Assembly (NCBI GenBank): GCA_029782145.1
Contig: JAKOVH010000031.1
Location: 1 to 64,000, forward strand
Length of the DNA: 64,000 nucleotides
Source: Actinomycetes bacterium
GTDB taxonomy: Bacteria; Actinomycetota; Acidimicrobiia; Acidimicrobiales; Acidimicrobilacustridaceae
Direction: 5' to 3'
Below, one piece after another: positions 1 through 7,894 of the stretch. The stretch's first letter is position 1. The number at the start of each line of letters is the position of its first letter. A program made the position numbers and the translations under genes. The notes under the pieces were generated by a model. That model made no database searches and had not been told where the DNA came from. It saw nothing but the letters and a program-made list of their open reading frames with translations.

Positions 1-383
1 CGTTCCTCGAGACCTTCACCGGACCTCGCTGGGAGGCGCTGGCCGCCCGGGGAGCCAGGGTCCAGCGGCCGCTGTGGGCGTCGACGTCGACCAAGAACCC
101 CGCCTACCCCGACACGCTCTACGTCGACACGCTCATCGGGCCGGACACGGTCAACACCATGCCGGAGTCCACCCTCGCCGACTACGACGACCACGGGGTG
201 CTCGAGCGCACCATCGACGCCGATCCGACGGCGGCACGCGAGGTCCTCGACCGGTTGGCCGCCGTCGGCGTCGACCTCGCCGACGTCACGGCCACCCTCG
301 AGGACGAGGGCGTGGCCTCGTTCTCGAGCTCCTTCGACGACCTGCTCGGCTCCCTCTCGGCGAAGGCGGCCGACCTGGCATGA
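1..383 (+). CDS. tal: Transaldolase, C-terminal part (5' end outside window)
   Basis: Transaldolase transfers a dihydroxyacetone unit between sugar phosphates in the non-oxidative pentose phosphate pathway, in the cytosol. Only the last ~126 residues are visible; the frame opens at base 3. The segment PLWASTSTKNPAY followed by YVDTLIGPDTVNTMP is typical of the end of the transaldolase barrel in the actinobacterial type, and the tail is helical and acidic. The stop overlaps the start of 6-phosphogluconolactonase (ATGA), so the two are co-translated pentose-phosphate genes. Assignment is firm from the motif and neighbour; total length and N-terminal catalytic residues cannot be judged here. Confidence 0.93.
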   Translation, partial: FLETFTGPRWEALAARGARVQRPLWASTSTKNPAYPDTLYVDTLIGPDTVNTMPESTLADYDDHGVLERTIDADPTAAREVLDRLAAVGVDLADVTATLEDEGVASFSSSFDDLLGSLSAKAADLA

Positions 384-1048
384 ACGGCGAGGTCGTCGTC
401 GTCGAGGACGTGGCCGGGGCGTTCTCGGCGCGGGTGGTCGAGGCGTTCCTCGCCCGCCCCAACGACGGCTTCTCCGTCGCCCTGTCCGGCGGCGACACCG
501 CCCGCCGGTGCTACGAGCGCCTGGCCGCCGAGGCGGTCGACACGATCGACTGGTGGAAGGTCGACGTCTACTGGGGCGACGAGCGCTGCGTGCCGCCCGA
601 CGACCCGGACTCCAACTACCGGCTGGCCCGCGAGGCGCTGCTCGAGCGGGTCGGCGTGGCCAACGCCACCTTCCCGATGCGCTGCGAGGAGGGCGCGGAG
701 CCGTACCAGCTGCGGGTCGGTGAGCTCGGCCGCTTCGACCTGGTCCACCTCGGCCTCGGTCCCGACGGCCACACGGCGTCGCTGTTCCCGGAGTCCCCGG
801 CGCTGGCCGCCGACCCCGGTCGCCTGGTCGTGCTCAACGACGACCCGCTCGGGCACAACCCGCATCGACGCATGACGCTCACCTTCGGAGGGATCGCCCG
901 CGCCCGCCTGGTGCTGTTCACCGTCGTGGGCGAGGCCAAGCGCGAGGCCTTCGCCCGGGTCCGGGCGGGCGACCCGACGGCGCCGGCCAGCCGGGTCCAC
1001 GCCGACCGGGTGGTGTGGCTGGTCGACCCCGCGGCCGCCGGCGACTGA
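380..1048 (+). CDS. pgl: 6-phosphogluconolactonase
   Basis: Hydrolyses 6-phosphoglucono-1,5-lactone to 6-phosphogluconate in the oxidative pentose phosphate pathway (cytosolic). The 222-residue protein has the family's ordered motifs: ALSGGDTARRCYE near residue 37, YWGDERCVPPDDPDSNY near 65-80, and LGLGPDGHTASLFP near 124. Length is close to the usual ~230-250. The ATG at 380 overlaps the transaldolase stop and fits the family's N-terminus; a longer in-frame reading from 74 would run through the transaldolase gene and encode Arg-rich nonsense. It is probably the last gene of a pentose-phosphate operon, ending at the hairpin around 1124-1174. Confidence 0.95.
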   Translation: MNGEVVVVEDVAGAFSARVVEAFLARPNDGFSVALSGGDTARRCYERLAAEAVDTIDWWKVDVYWGDERCVPPDDPDSNYRLAREALLERVGVANATFPMRCEEGAEPYQLRVGELGRFDLVHLGLGPDGHTASLFPESPALAADPGRLVVLNDDPLGHNPHRRMTLTFGGIARARLVLFTVVGEAKREAFARVRAGDPTAPASRVHADRVVWLVDPAAAGD

Positions 1049-1075
1049 CGCCCGGCCCCTCCCCGGAGCCCCTCG

Positions 1076-1126
1076 AGCTGGTTCCCCGTCGAAGCTGGTA
1101 CCCCGTCGGGGTTGGTACCCCGTCGA
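1076..1126. repeat. Three tandem 17-bp repeats
   Basis: Units at 1076-1092, 1093-1109 and 1110-1126 share the pattern AGCTGGTWCCCCGTCGR with one to three differences. A fourth, decayed unit from 1127 runs into the perfect palindrome at 1124-1174. They lie in the 129-bp gap between the convergent pgl and alcohol dehydrogenase genes. Confidence 0.8.
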
Positions 1127-1174
1127 AGCTGGTTCCGAACGTTCCGGTTCCCGGAACGTTCGGAACCAGCTTCG
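1124..1174. terminator. 24-bp perfect hairpin, bidirectional terminator candidate (palindromic family copy 1)
   Basis: Arms 1124-1147 and 1151-1174 are perfectly complementary, with a 3-nt loop (TTC). The hairpin sits between convergent pgl and alcohol dehydrogenase genes and ends 3 bases before the latter's stop codon. No U-tract follows on either strand, which is common for GC-rich actinobacterial terminators. A related hairpin occurs at 63544-63588. Confidence 0.75.
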
Positions 1175-1177
1175 GGG

Positions 1178-2269
1178 TCAGAGGGTGACCACGGTGCGGA
1201 TGCCGCGGCCGGCGCGCATGTCGTCGAAGCCCTCGTTGATCTCGTCGAGGGGCCGACGGGAGGAGATCATGCCCTCGAGGTCGAGCCGACCGCTCGCCCA
1301 CAGCGAGAGCAGGCGGGGCACCTCGCGATGCGGGTTGGCCGAGCCGAAGACGCAGCCGAGGAGCTTCTTCTCGCCCATGACGTGACCAGCAGCGGAGATC
1401 GTGAGCTCGCCGGCGCCGGCGCCGACACCCACCCCGACCGTCGTGCCGCCCCGTCGGGTGGCCGCCAGCCCCGCTCCGAGCAGCGCGGGGCTGCCGGCCG
1501 CGTCGAAGGCGTAGTCGACGCCGACGCCGCCGGTGAGCTGCTGGCACGCCTCGACCACGTCGACGTCGGACGGGTCCACGGCGTCGGTGGCGCCGAAGCG
1601 GCCGGCCGCGTGGCGCCGCTCGGCCACCGGGTCGCTCACGATGATGCGGGACGCTCCGGCCAGCCGGGCCCCTTGCACGACGGAGACCCCGACGCCGCCG
1701 AGGCCCATGACCAGCACCGTCGCGCCCTCCTCGACCTTCGCCGTGTTGAGCACGGCCCCGACGCCGGTCTGCACCGCGCAACCGACCACGGCGGCCACGT
1801 CGAGCGGCACCTCGGAGCCGATCCTCACCGCGCCGGCCTCGGTGGTGACGACGTGCTGGCCGAAGCCGCCGACACCGAGTCCCCGGTAGACCGGCGCGCC
1901 GTCGCGCGACAGCGGCGTGGTGCCGTCGGGGAAGACCCCGGCGAGGGCCACCATGGCCGACTCGCAGATCGACTCCTCGCCCCGCACGCACCAGTAGCAG
2001 CGGCCGCACGGCGCCAGCGGTGCGAGCAGCACGGCATCGCCCGGGGCCAGCGTGGTGACGCCGACGCCGACCTCCTCCACCACGCCGGCGGCCTCGTGGC
2101 CGAGCACGACAGGCAGGAGCCCGCCGGCTCCCATGATCGTCAGGTCGCTGTGGCACAGCCCGCAGTGGGCGACCCGCACCCGCACCTGCCCGGGCCGGAG
2201 GGGGGCGACCTCGACGTCGGCCACGACCTCGAGCGGCCGACCGACCTGCTCCAACAGCGCTGCGCGCAT
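1178..2269 (-). CDS. Zinc-dependent alcohol dehydrogenase (MDR family)
   Basis: Medium-chain NAD(P)-dependent alcohol dehydrogenase, 363 residues. Catalytic zinc ligands are visible: C39 (in CGLCHSD), H58 with E59 (GHEAAG) and C163 (VGCAVQTG). The structural zinc lobe has C88, C91, C94 and C102 (CGRCYWC...C). The Rossmann motif VMGLGGVGVSVV lies near 187. The overall layout resembles class III or NDMA/mycothiol-type enzymes of actinobacteria; the alcohol or aldehyde substrate cannot be told from sequence. The ATG at 2269 is preceded by a strong ribosome site (GAGGAGGGA, 7 nt spacing), so this transcript has a leader. It converges on pgl and is divergent from fbiC. Confidence 0.93.
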   Translation of the reverse strand: MRAALLEQVGRPLEVVADVEVAPLRPGQVRVRVAHCGLCHSDLTIMGAGGLLPVVLGHEAAGVVEEVGVGVTTLAPGDAVLLAPLAPCGRCYWCVRGEESICESAMVALAGVFPDGTTPLSRDGAPVYRGLGVGGFGQHVVTTEAGAVRIGSEVPLDVAAVVGCAVQTGVGAVLNTAKVEEGATVLVMGLGGVGVSVVQGARLAGASRIIVSDPVAERRHAAGRFGATDAVDPSDVDVVEACQQLTGGVGVDYAFDAAGSPALLGAGLAATRRGGTTVGVGVGAGAGELTISAAGHVMGEKKLLGCVFGSANPHREVPRLLSLWASGRLDLEGMISSRRPLDEINEGFDDMRAGRGIRTVVTL

Positions 2270-2406
2270 CTGACGTTCCCTCCTCGCTCGCCGACGGGCG
2301 CCCGCTGGGGGGCCGGCCGCCGTGGACTGCGACCGACGCTACCCACCGCGCCGGGCCCGACCGGGCGCTCCGACGGTGACGGCCCGGCCACCGTGCGCCG
2401 GACCGG

Positions 2407-2412
2407 TATCGT
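2407..2412 (+). promoter_or_regulatory. -10 hexamer TATCGT, leaderless start of fbiC
   Basis: TATCGT ends 6 nt before the ATG at 2419, so transcription should begin at or next to the start codon. No ribosome-binding site or clear -35 box is seen. Confidence 0.55.
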
Positions 2413-2418
2413 GCCCGC

Positions 2419-4761
2419 ATGCCGCGTGCCCTGGACGGTCCGCTCGAGTCGCTGATGGCCGAGGCCCGGGCGGTGCGCGACGCCGCCCACGGCACCCGGG
2501 TGACCTACTCGCCGAAGGTGTTCATCCCCCTCACCATGCTGTGCCGCGACCGCTGCGGCTACTGCACGTTCGCCCAGCCGCCCGCCCGGCTCGAGTTGCC
2601 CTTCCTCACCGCCCAGCAGGTCGTCGCCCTGGCGCGCGCCGGTGCCCGCGTGGGCTGCCACGAGGCCCTCTTCACCCTGGGCGAGGCCCCCGAGGAGCGC
2701 TACCCCGTCGCCGCCGAGTGGCTCGCCGAGCACGGCTACGCCAGCACCGTCGACTACCTCGTCGCCATGGCGCAGCTGGTCCTCGACGAGACCGGCCTGC
2801 TCCCCCACGCCAACGCCGGGGCCCTCTCGGCCGACGAGCTCGCCCGGCTCCGCACCGTCTCGCCCTCCCAGGGGATGATGGTCGAGACGCTCCGCTCCGA
2901 CCTGCCCTGCCACCGGGGCGCCCCGGACAAGGCGCCCGAGCGCCGCCTCGCCACCCTCGAGGCCGCCGGGCAGCTCGCCATCCCGTTCACCACCGGCATC
3001 CTGGTGGGCATCGGCGAGTCGCGGGCCGACCGGATCGCCGCCCTGGAGGCCATCGCCGCGTCGCACCGGCGCCACGGCCACGTGCAGGAGGTCATCGTCC
3101 AGAACTTCCTGCCCAAGCCGGGCACGGCCATGCACGCGGAGCCACCGTGCCCGCAGCACGACTACCTCGACGCCATCGCCCTGGCCCGCCTGATCCTCCC
3201 GCCTGAGGTGCACCTCCAGGCGCCCCCCAACCTCTCCGACGACTTCGGCGTGCTGCTCGACGCCGGCATCGACGACTGGGGCGGGGTCTCGCCCGTCACC
3301 GCCGACCACGTCAACCCCGAGCGGCCCTGGCCCGACCTCGACCGGCTGCGCGACGCCACCGAGGCCCGGGGCATGGTGCTCGCCCCGAGGCTCACCGCCC
3401 ACCCCGAGTACGTCCTCGAGCCCGAGCGGTGGATCGACGAAGGGCTGCGCTTCGCGGTGATGGACCGCTCCGACGCCGAAGGTCTCGGGCGCGACGACCC
3501 CGGCGCGATCTTCGTGCAGCGCCTCACCCCCGCCTCACCCGAGCAGGTCGACGACGGCGTCGAGGTCCTGCAGATCGGCCCCCGCTCCACCGCCTGGTAC
3601 TCGGGCGCCAACGTGGCGCCGCCCGTGCTGGTGCCGGCACCGGGGAGGGCCACCGGGGCGGTCAGGGAGGTGCTCGACGGGGTGCTGCTCGGCCAGGCGG
3701 TCGGCCTCGACGAGATCGTCACCCTCTTCGGCGCCCGCGGGCCAGAGCTCGCGGCAGTGGCCGAGGTGGCCGACGAGCTGCGCCGTACGGTCAACGGCGA
3801 CGTCGTGACCTACGTGCACAACCGCAACATCAACTACACCAACGTGTGCACGTTCAAGTGCCGCTTCTGCGGGTTCAGCAAGGGACCGCTGTCGTTCAAC
3901 CTGCGGGGCACGCCGTACCTGCGCACCCTCGACGACATCGCCGAGCGCACCCGGGAGGCCGCCGAGCTGGGCGCCACCGAGGTGTGCCTGCAGGGCGGCA
4001 TCCACCCCGACTTCGACGGCGACTACTACATCGACGTCACCCGGGCGGTGAAGGCAGCGGCACCCGACATCCACGTGCACGGCTTCACCGCCCTCGAGGT
4101 CACCGAGGGCGCTCGCCGCCTCGGCGAGCCGCTCGACCGGTACCTGCGCCGGCTGATGGACGCCGGCCTGCGCACGTTGCCGGGCACGGCAGCGGAGATC
4201 CTCGACGACGAGATCCGCGCCGTCATCTGCCCGGACAAGATCACCACCGACGAGTGGCTCGAGGCGCATCGCACGGCCCACTCCGTCGGGCTCCGGTCGA
4301 ACATCACGATCATGTTCGGGTCGGTGGAGCAGCCCGTGCACTGGGCCCGCCACATCCTGCGCACGCGCGACCTGCAGGCCGAGACGGGCGGCTTCACGGA
4401 GTTCGTGCCGCTGCCGTTCGTGCACATGGCGACCCCGCTCTACCTCCAGCGGCGGTCTCGCCGGGGGCCGACGTTCCGGGAGGCCGTGCTCATGCACGCC
4501 GTGCCGCGCATCGCGTACCACGGGCTCATCGACAACATCCAGACCTCGTGGGTGAAGCTCGGCCCGCTGGGCGCCCGCCAGGCCCTGCAGGCCGGGGCCA
4601 ACGACGTCGGCGGCACCTTGATGGACGAGAACATCAGCCGGGCCGCCGGCGCCGACCACGGCCAGATGATGCAGCCCGACGACTTCCGGGCCCTCGTCGA
4701 GCCGCTGGGCCGCACCCTCGAGCAGCGCACCACCCTCTACGGCCGCCTGGCCGTCGTCTGA
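2419..4761 (+). CDS. fbiC: FO synthase, fused CofG-CofH (coenzyme F420 biosynthesis)
   Basis: Makes 7,8-didemethyl-8-hydroxy-5-deazariboflavin (FO), the F420 chromophore, from tyrosine and 5-amino-6-ribitylamino-uracil by two radical-SAM reactions. The 780-residue protein has both halves fused, as in actinobacteria. The N-terminal CofG half carries a CxxxCxxC cluster motif at C42, C46 and C49 (CRDRCGYC). The CofH half carries a second at C477, C481 and C484 (CTFKCRFC). Other CofH signatures include CLQGGIHPDF and the C-terminal ENISRAAGADHG. Both [4Fe-4S] motifs are intact and no frameshift is seen. The ATG at 2419 is supported by a -10 hexamer 6 nt upstream. A LOG-family gene follows after one base and is probably co-transcribed. 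Confidence 0.97.
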   Translation: MPRALDGPLESLMAEARAVRDAAHGTRVTYSPKVFIPLTMLCRDRCGYCTFAQPPARLELPFLTAQQVVALARAGARVGCHEALFTLGEAPEERYPVAAEWLAEHGYASTVDYLVAMAQLVLDETGLLPHANAGALSADELARLRTVSPSQGMMVETLRSDLPCHRGAPDKAPERRLATLEAAGQLAIPFTTGILVGIGESRADRIAALEAIAASHRRHGHVQEVIVQNFLPKPGTAMHAEPPCPQHDYLDAIALARLILPPEVHLQAPPNLSDDFGVLLDAGIDDWGGVSPVTADHVNPERPWPDLDRLRDATEARGMVLAPRLTAHPEYVLEPERWIDEGLRFAVMDRSDAEGLGRDDPGAIFVQRLTPASPEQVDDGVEVLQIGPRSTAWYSGANVAPPVLVPAPGRATGAVREVLDGVLLGQAVGLDEIVTLFGARGPELAAVAEVADELRRTVNGDVVTYVHNRNINYTNVCTFKCRFCGFSKGPLSFNLRGTPYLRTLDDIAERTREAAELGATEVCLQGGIHPDFDGDYYIDVTRAVKAAAPDIHVHGFTALEVTEGARRLGEPLDRYLRRLMDAGLRTLPGTAAEILDDEIRAVICPDKITTDEWLEAHRTAHSVGLRSNITIMFGSVEQPVHWARHILRTRDLQAETGGFTEFVPLPFVHMATPLYLQRRSRRGPTFREAVLMHAVPRIAYHGLIDNIQTSWVKLGPLGARQALQAGANDVGGTLMDENISRAAGADHGQMMQPDDFRALVEPLGRTLEQRTTLYGRLAVV

Positions 4762-4762
4762 C

Positions 4763-5824
4763 GTGCCCAATCGACGATCCCGGTACCGCACCGGCGACGA
4801 GGCCCTCGACCAGCAGATCGTCGACCTGCTGGAGGCCGCCGGCGTGCACCGCGACGCCGACCTGGTGTTCGAGATGCTCGTCTCGGCCACCCGGATGGGG
4901 CGCGAGGCGGTCGACCGCGGCGACCTGAAGCTGGTGAACGCCGCCCTCAAGGAGCTGCGCTACTCGTTCCTGGTGTTCGAGCCCTACCGCCGGGTGCGCA
5001 AGGTGTCGATCTTCGGGTCGGCCCGCACCAAGGTCGACGATCCCGGATACCGCGTGGCACGCGACTTCGGGCGGGCCATGGCCGACCGGGGCTGGATGGT
5101 CATCACCGGCGGTGGACCCGGGATCATGGAGGCCGGCATCGACGGCGCCGGCGCCGACCGGGCCTTCGGCGTCAACATCGTGCTGCCCTTCGAGCAGGAG
5201 CCCACGCCCCTGCTGGTCGGTGACCCCAAGCTGATCAACTTCCGGTACTTCTTCACGCGCAAGCTCAGCTTCATGAAGGAGTCCTCCGCCTTCGCCATGC
5301 TCCCGGGCGGCTTCGGCACCCTCGACGAGACCTACGAGCTGCTGACCCTCATGCAGACGGGGCGCACCCCGATCGTGCCGGTGGTGCTCATCGAGCCGCA
5401 GGGATCGACGTACTGGGAGAGCTGGCTGCACTTCACCGAGACCGAGCTGGCCGGACGATCGCTGATCTCGCCCGAGGACCTCTCGCTCGTGCGGATCTGC
5501 CCGACGATCGACGAGGCGGTCCGGGAGATCTGCGCGTTCTACGCCCGGTACCACTCGATGCGCTTCGTGGGGCGACGCCTGGTGCTGCGGCTCACGTCGC
5601 CGGTCGACGACGACGAGCTCGACGCGCTCAACCGCGAGTTCGCCGACATCATCGCCGGCTCCCCCATCGAGCGCACCGAGGCCTCGGCCGGCGAGGTCGA
5701 CGACGACGACGTGCCGGGCCTGCCCCGCATCGCCCTCGGCTTCGACCGGCGCAGCTTCGCCCGGCTCCGCCACCTGATCGACCGGCTCAACGAGCAGGCG
5801 GCCCCGGCCCTGCCGAGCACCTGA
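4763..5824 (+). CDS. LOG-family (TIGR00730) Rossmann-fold protein
   Basis: Member of the 'lysine decarboxylase-like' LOG family, whose studied members hydrolyse cytokinin riboside 5'-monophosphates or other nucleoside monophosphates. Diagnostic motifs are present: GGGPGIMEAG at residues 116-125 and PGGFGTLDE at 181-189. The protein (353 residues) is much longer than the usual ~190, with an ~80-residue helical N-terminal extension (ELRYSFLVFEPYRRVRK) and ~110 extra C-terminal residues, matching a large actinobacterial subgroup. The GTG start lies one base after the fbiC stop, implying coupling. No link to F420 is known to me; the substrate is unknown. Confidence 0.88.
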   Translation: MPNRRSRYRTGDEALDQQIVDLLEAAGVHRDADLVFEMLVSATRMGREAVDRGDLKLVNAALKELRYSFLVFEPYRRVRKVSIFGSARTKVDDPGYRVARDFGRAMADRGWMVITGGGPGIMEAGIDGAGADRAFGVNIVLPFEQEPTPLLVGDPKLINFRYFFTRKLSFMKESSAFAMLPGGFGTLDETYELLTLMQTGRTPIVPVVLIEPQGSTYWESWLHFTETELAGRSLISPEDLSLVRICPTIDEAVREICAFYARYHSMRFVGRRLVLRLTSPVDDDELDALNREFADIIAGSPIERTEASAGEVDDDDVPGLPRIALGFDRRSFARLRHLIDRLNEQAAPALPST

Positions 5825-5845
5825 GGCTCGCCCGGGCGGGCTCAG
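5821..5845. terminator. GC-rich hairpin between convergent genes
   Basis: CTGAG...CTCAG arms surround a self-complementary CGCCCGGGCG core and overlap the stop codons of both convergent genes. There is no U-tract. Plausible bidirectional terminator. Confidence 0.45.
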
Positions 5846-6051
5846 CCCCCGAGGTCGAGGTCGTCGGGTTCGCGCAGCAAGGCGATGGCCTTCTCGACCG
5901 CCCGCCGGGCCCGGGTGAGGCGCCGCTCGTCGACCGGGAGCTCGTGGCCACCGGCGTCGATCGACTCCCGGAGCCGCACGATGGCCAGGTCGGCCAGCTC
6001 CTCGGCGATGCCCTGCAGCCGCTCGCGGATGTCGTCGAACTCCCCTGCCAT
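5842..6051 (-). CDS. Small helical protein of unknown function
   Basis: A 69-residue protein, MAGEFDDIRERLQGIAEELADLA..., predicted almost wholly alpha-helical with heptad-like spacing and highly charged (about half D, E, R, K). No domain recognised; similar small helical proteins are common next to housekeeping genes in actinobacteria. The ATG at 6051 is preceded by a CACCAT hexamer 6 nt upstream, consistent with a leaderless transcript. A much longer open frame extends upstream to 7104 but is antisense to the next genes and has no protein character. It converges on the LOG-family gene. That it is a gene rests on codon bias and start context. Confidence 0.65.
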   Translation of the reverse strand: MAGEFDDIRERLQGIAEELADLAIVRLRESIDAGGHELPVDERRLTRARRAVEKAIALLREPDDLDLGG

Positions 6052-6057
6052 GCCCCC

Positions 6058-6063
6058 ATGGTG
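6058..6063 (-). promoter_or_regulatory. -10-like hexamer CACCAT, leaderless start
   Basis: CACCAT (minus strand) lies 6 nt before the ATG at 6051, the spacing seen at many starts in this window. Confidence 0.4.
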
Positions 6064-6186
6064 CCCCACCGGGTGTGACAGCGCGCCCGGATAGCCTGAA
6101 CCGCCGCACCCCGCCCGCCGCTCCGGCCCGGGACCGGTCGCCGCCGCGACCACGTCCGAGCCACCGAACAGGAACCCCCCACGCGC

Positions 6187-6948
6187 ATGCCGCCCCTCCC
6201 GCCGACCGACCCCGACGACGACGTCCACGAGTGGCTGTCGTTCGACGTCGAGGGCGACACCTACACCTTCGACGTCACCTGGCTCACCAGCAACTGGAGC
6301 TGCATCTACGGCGTCGGGTGCCCGGGCATCGGCGAGGAGCCGGCCCCCGAGCTGGAGCTGGGCTGTTGCAGCTGGGGCGCCCACTTCACCGACAAGGCCG
6401 ACCGCAAGCGCACCCGGCGGCGGGCGGCCGAGATGGGCGCCGACGAGTGGCAGCTGCGCGACACCGCCGAGCGCCTGGGCGGGCCCATCGAGAAGAACGA
6501 CGACGGCGCATGGGTCACCAAGGTCGTCGACGGTGCGTGCATCTTCTTGAACCGCGCCGACCACCCCGGCGGCGCCGGCTGCGCCTTCCACCAGGCGGCC
6601 GTGCGACGAGGCGAGAGCTACCTCGATTGGAAGCCGGCGGTGTGCTGGCAGGTGCCGATGCGCCTCGACTACCACCGCGACGACAACGACCACCTCACCT
6701 ACATCCTGCGGGAGTGGAAGCGACGCGACTGGGGCGAGGGAGGTGCCGACTTCCACTGGTGGTGCACGGAGGACCCGCTCGCCTTCGTCGGCATCGAGCC
6801 CGTCTACCGGACCTGCGCCGACGACATCGTCGCCCTGGTGGGAGAGGAGCCCTACCGCCGACTGGCCGAGCTGCTCGACCGGCGGGGCCGCGAGGTGCTG
6901 TTGCCCCATCCCGCGCTCAACCGGAGGGCTCCGACGGCCGACAAGTGA
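6187..6948 (+). CDS. Cysteine-rich YkgJ/DUF3109-like putative metal-binding protein
   Basis: A 253-residue cytosolic protein with nine cysteines (C39, C45, C60, C61, C118, C132, C153, C193, C210) and many Trp residues. The order C-x5-C...CC...CIFL...GCAFH...KPAVCWQVP...WWC resembles the YkgJ/DUF3109 'cysteine cluster' families, thought to bind zinc or an iron-sulfur cluster, but this is pattern-level resemblance and no reaction is known. It begins a tight unit: 7 bases separate it from the McrB-like ATPase, which is followed by the McrC-like gene. The start has no good ribosome site. It could be a regulator or cofactor-bearing member of that unit, or just a co-transcribed neighbour. Confidence 0.7.
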   Translation: MPPLPPTDPDDDVHEWLSFDVEGDTYTFDVTWLTSNWSCIYGVGCPGIGEEPAPELELGCCSWGAHFTDKADRKRTRRRAAEMGADEWQLRDTAERLGGPIEKNDDGAWVTKVVDGACIFLNRADHPGGAGCAFHQAAVRRGESYLDWKPAVCWQVPMRLDYHRDDNDHLTYILREWKRRDWGEGGADFHWWCTEDPLAFVGIEPVYRTCADDIVALVGEEPYRRLAELLDRRGREVLLPHPALNRRAPTADK

Positions 6949-6955
6949 AGGGCCT

Positions 6956-7891
6956 ATGCGTTCCTTCACCTCCACCGAGCTGCAACGCGCCGCCGACGAA
7001 GCGGGGATGCTGTTCCCGGAGTACGTCCTGGAGCAGCTGGTCGCCGCCATCGACGCCGGGAAGCACGTCATCCTCACCGGGCCGCCCGGCACCGGCAAGA
7101 CCACCCTGGCCTACATCGCGGCGGACGTCGCACGGCAGGCCATGTTCTGCACCGGCTACCTCCCGACCACCGCGACCAGCGAGTGGACGACCTTCGAGAC
7201 CATCGGCGGCCTCCAGCCGACACCCGACGGGCTGATCTACCGTCCCGGGCTGTTCATCGACGCCATCGAGTCGGGGCGCTGGCTGGTCATCGACGAGCTG
7301 AACCGCTCCAACTTCGACCGGGCCTTCGGCCAGCTCTTCACCGTGCTGTCCGGGTCGGCGGTGGTGCTGCCGTTCAAGCGCAAGGGCACCCCCGACCCCA
7401 TCTCGCTGGTGCCCGCCGGCATCGAGCCGCCGGAGAAGACCGACGTCATCCGGGTGTCGGCGAACTGGCGCATCATCGCCACCATGAACGTGTTCGACAA
7501 GAACCTGCTGTTCGACATGAGCTACGCGCTGATGCGGCGGTTCGCGTTCATCGAGGTGGGCACGCCCTCCGAGTCGGCCTACGAGAAGCTGCTGCAGGGC
7601 CCCGGCGGGATCGTCGCCAAGCTCCTGCCGCTGCGGGAGTTCACCGACCTCGGCCCCGCGGTGTACATCGACGCGGCCCGCTACGCGGCCCGTCGCGCCA
7701 AGGACGGCCCCACCGACTCGCGCCTCGTGTACGAGGTGTTCTACGCCTACTTCCTGCCGCAGTTCGAGGGCATGGAGGACCGGCGGGCCACCACGCTGTA
7801 CCGCACGGTGGCCCAGCACCTCGACGCCCCGGAGCGGTCCGAGGCGCAACGAACGATCCGCGAGGTGCTCGGCGTCGAACTGGCGGTCTGA
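6956..7891 (+). CDS. McrB-like AAA+ ATPase
   Basis: A 311-residue AAA+ NTPase of the McrB/MoxR-like group. Walker A is at 42-49 (GPPGTGKT) and Walker B at 109-115 (WLVIDEL, followed by N116 R117). The McrB-type sensor ATMNVFDKN lies at 175-183, with the RRF arginine pair at 194-195. In McrBC, the McrB ring couples nucleotide hydrolysis to DNA translocation and recruits McrC. Here there is no N-terminal DNA-recognition domain: the AAA+ core begins at residue ~20. The start at 6956 follows GAAGGG with a short spacer. The next gene starts 3 bases after the stop. All catalytic motifs look intact; the target is unknown. Confidence 0.9.
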   Translation: MRSFTSTELQRAADEAGMLFPEYVLEQLVAAIDAGKHVILTGPPGTGKTTLAYIAADVARQAMFCTGYLPTTATSEWTTFETIGGLQPTPDGLIYRPGLFIDAIESGRWLVIDELNRSNFDRAFGQLFTVLSGSAVVLPFKRKGTPDPISLVPAGIEPPEKTDVIRVSANWRIIATMNVFDKNLLFDMSYALMRRFAFIEVGTPSESAYEKLLQGPGGIVAKLLPLREFTDLGPAVYIDAARYAARRAKDGPTDSRLVYEVFYAYFLPQFEGMEDRRATTLYRTVAQHLDAPERSEAQRTIREVLGVELAV

Positions 7892-7894
7892 GCG

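Noticed and set aside
74-379. N-terminal extension of 6-phosphogluconolactonase to base 74
   Set aside because: This region is the transaldolase C-terminus in another frame, and the extension is Arg/His/Gly-rich without family similarity.
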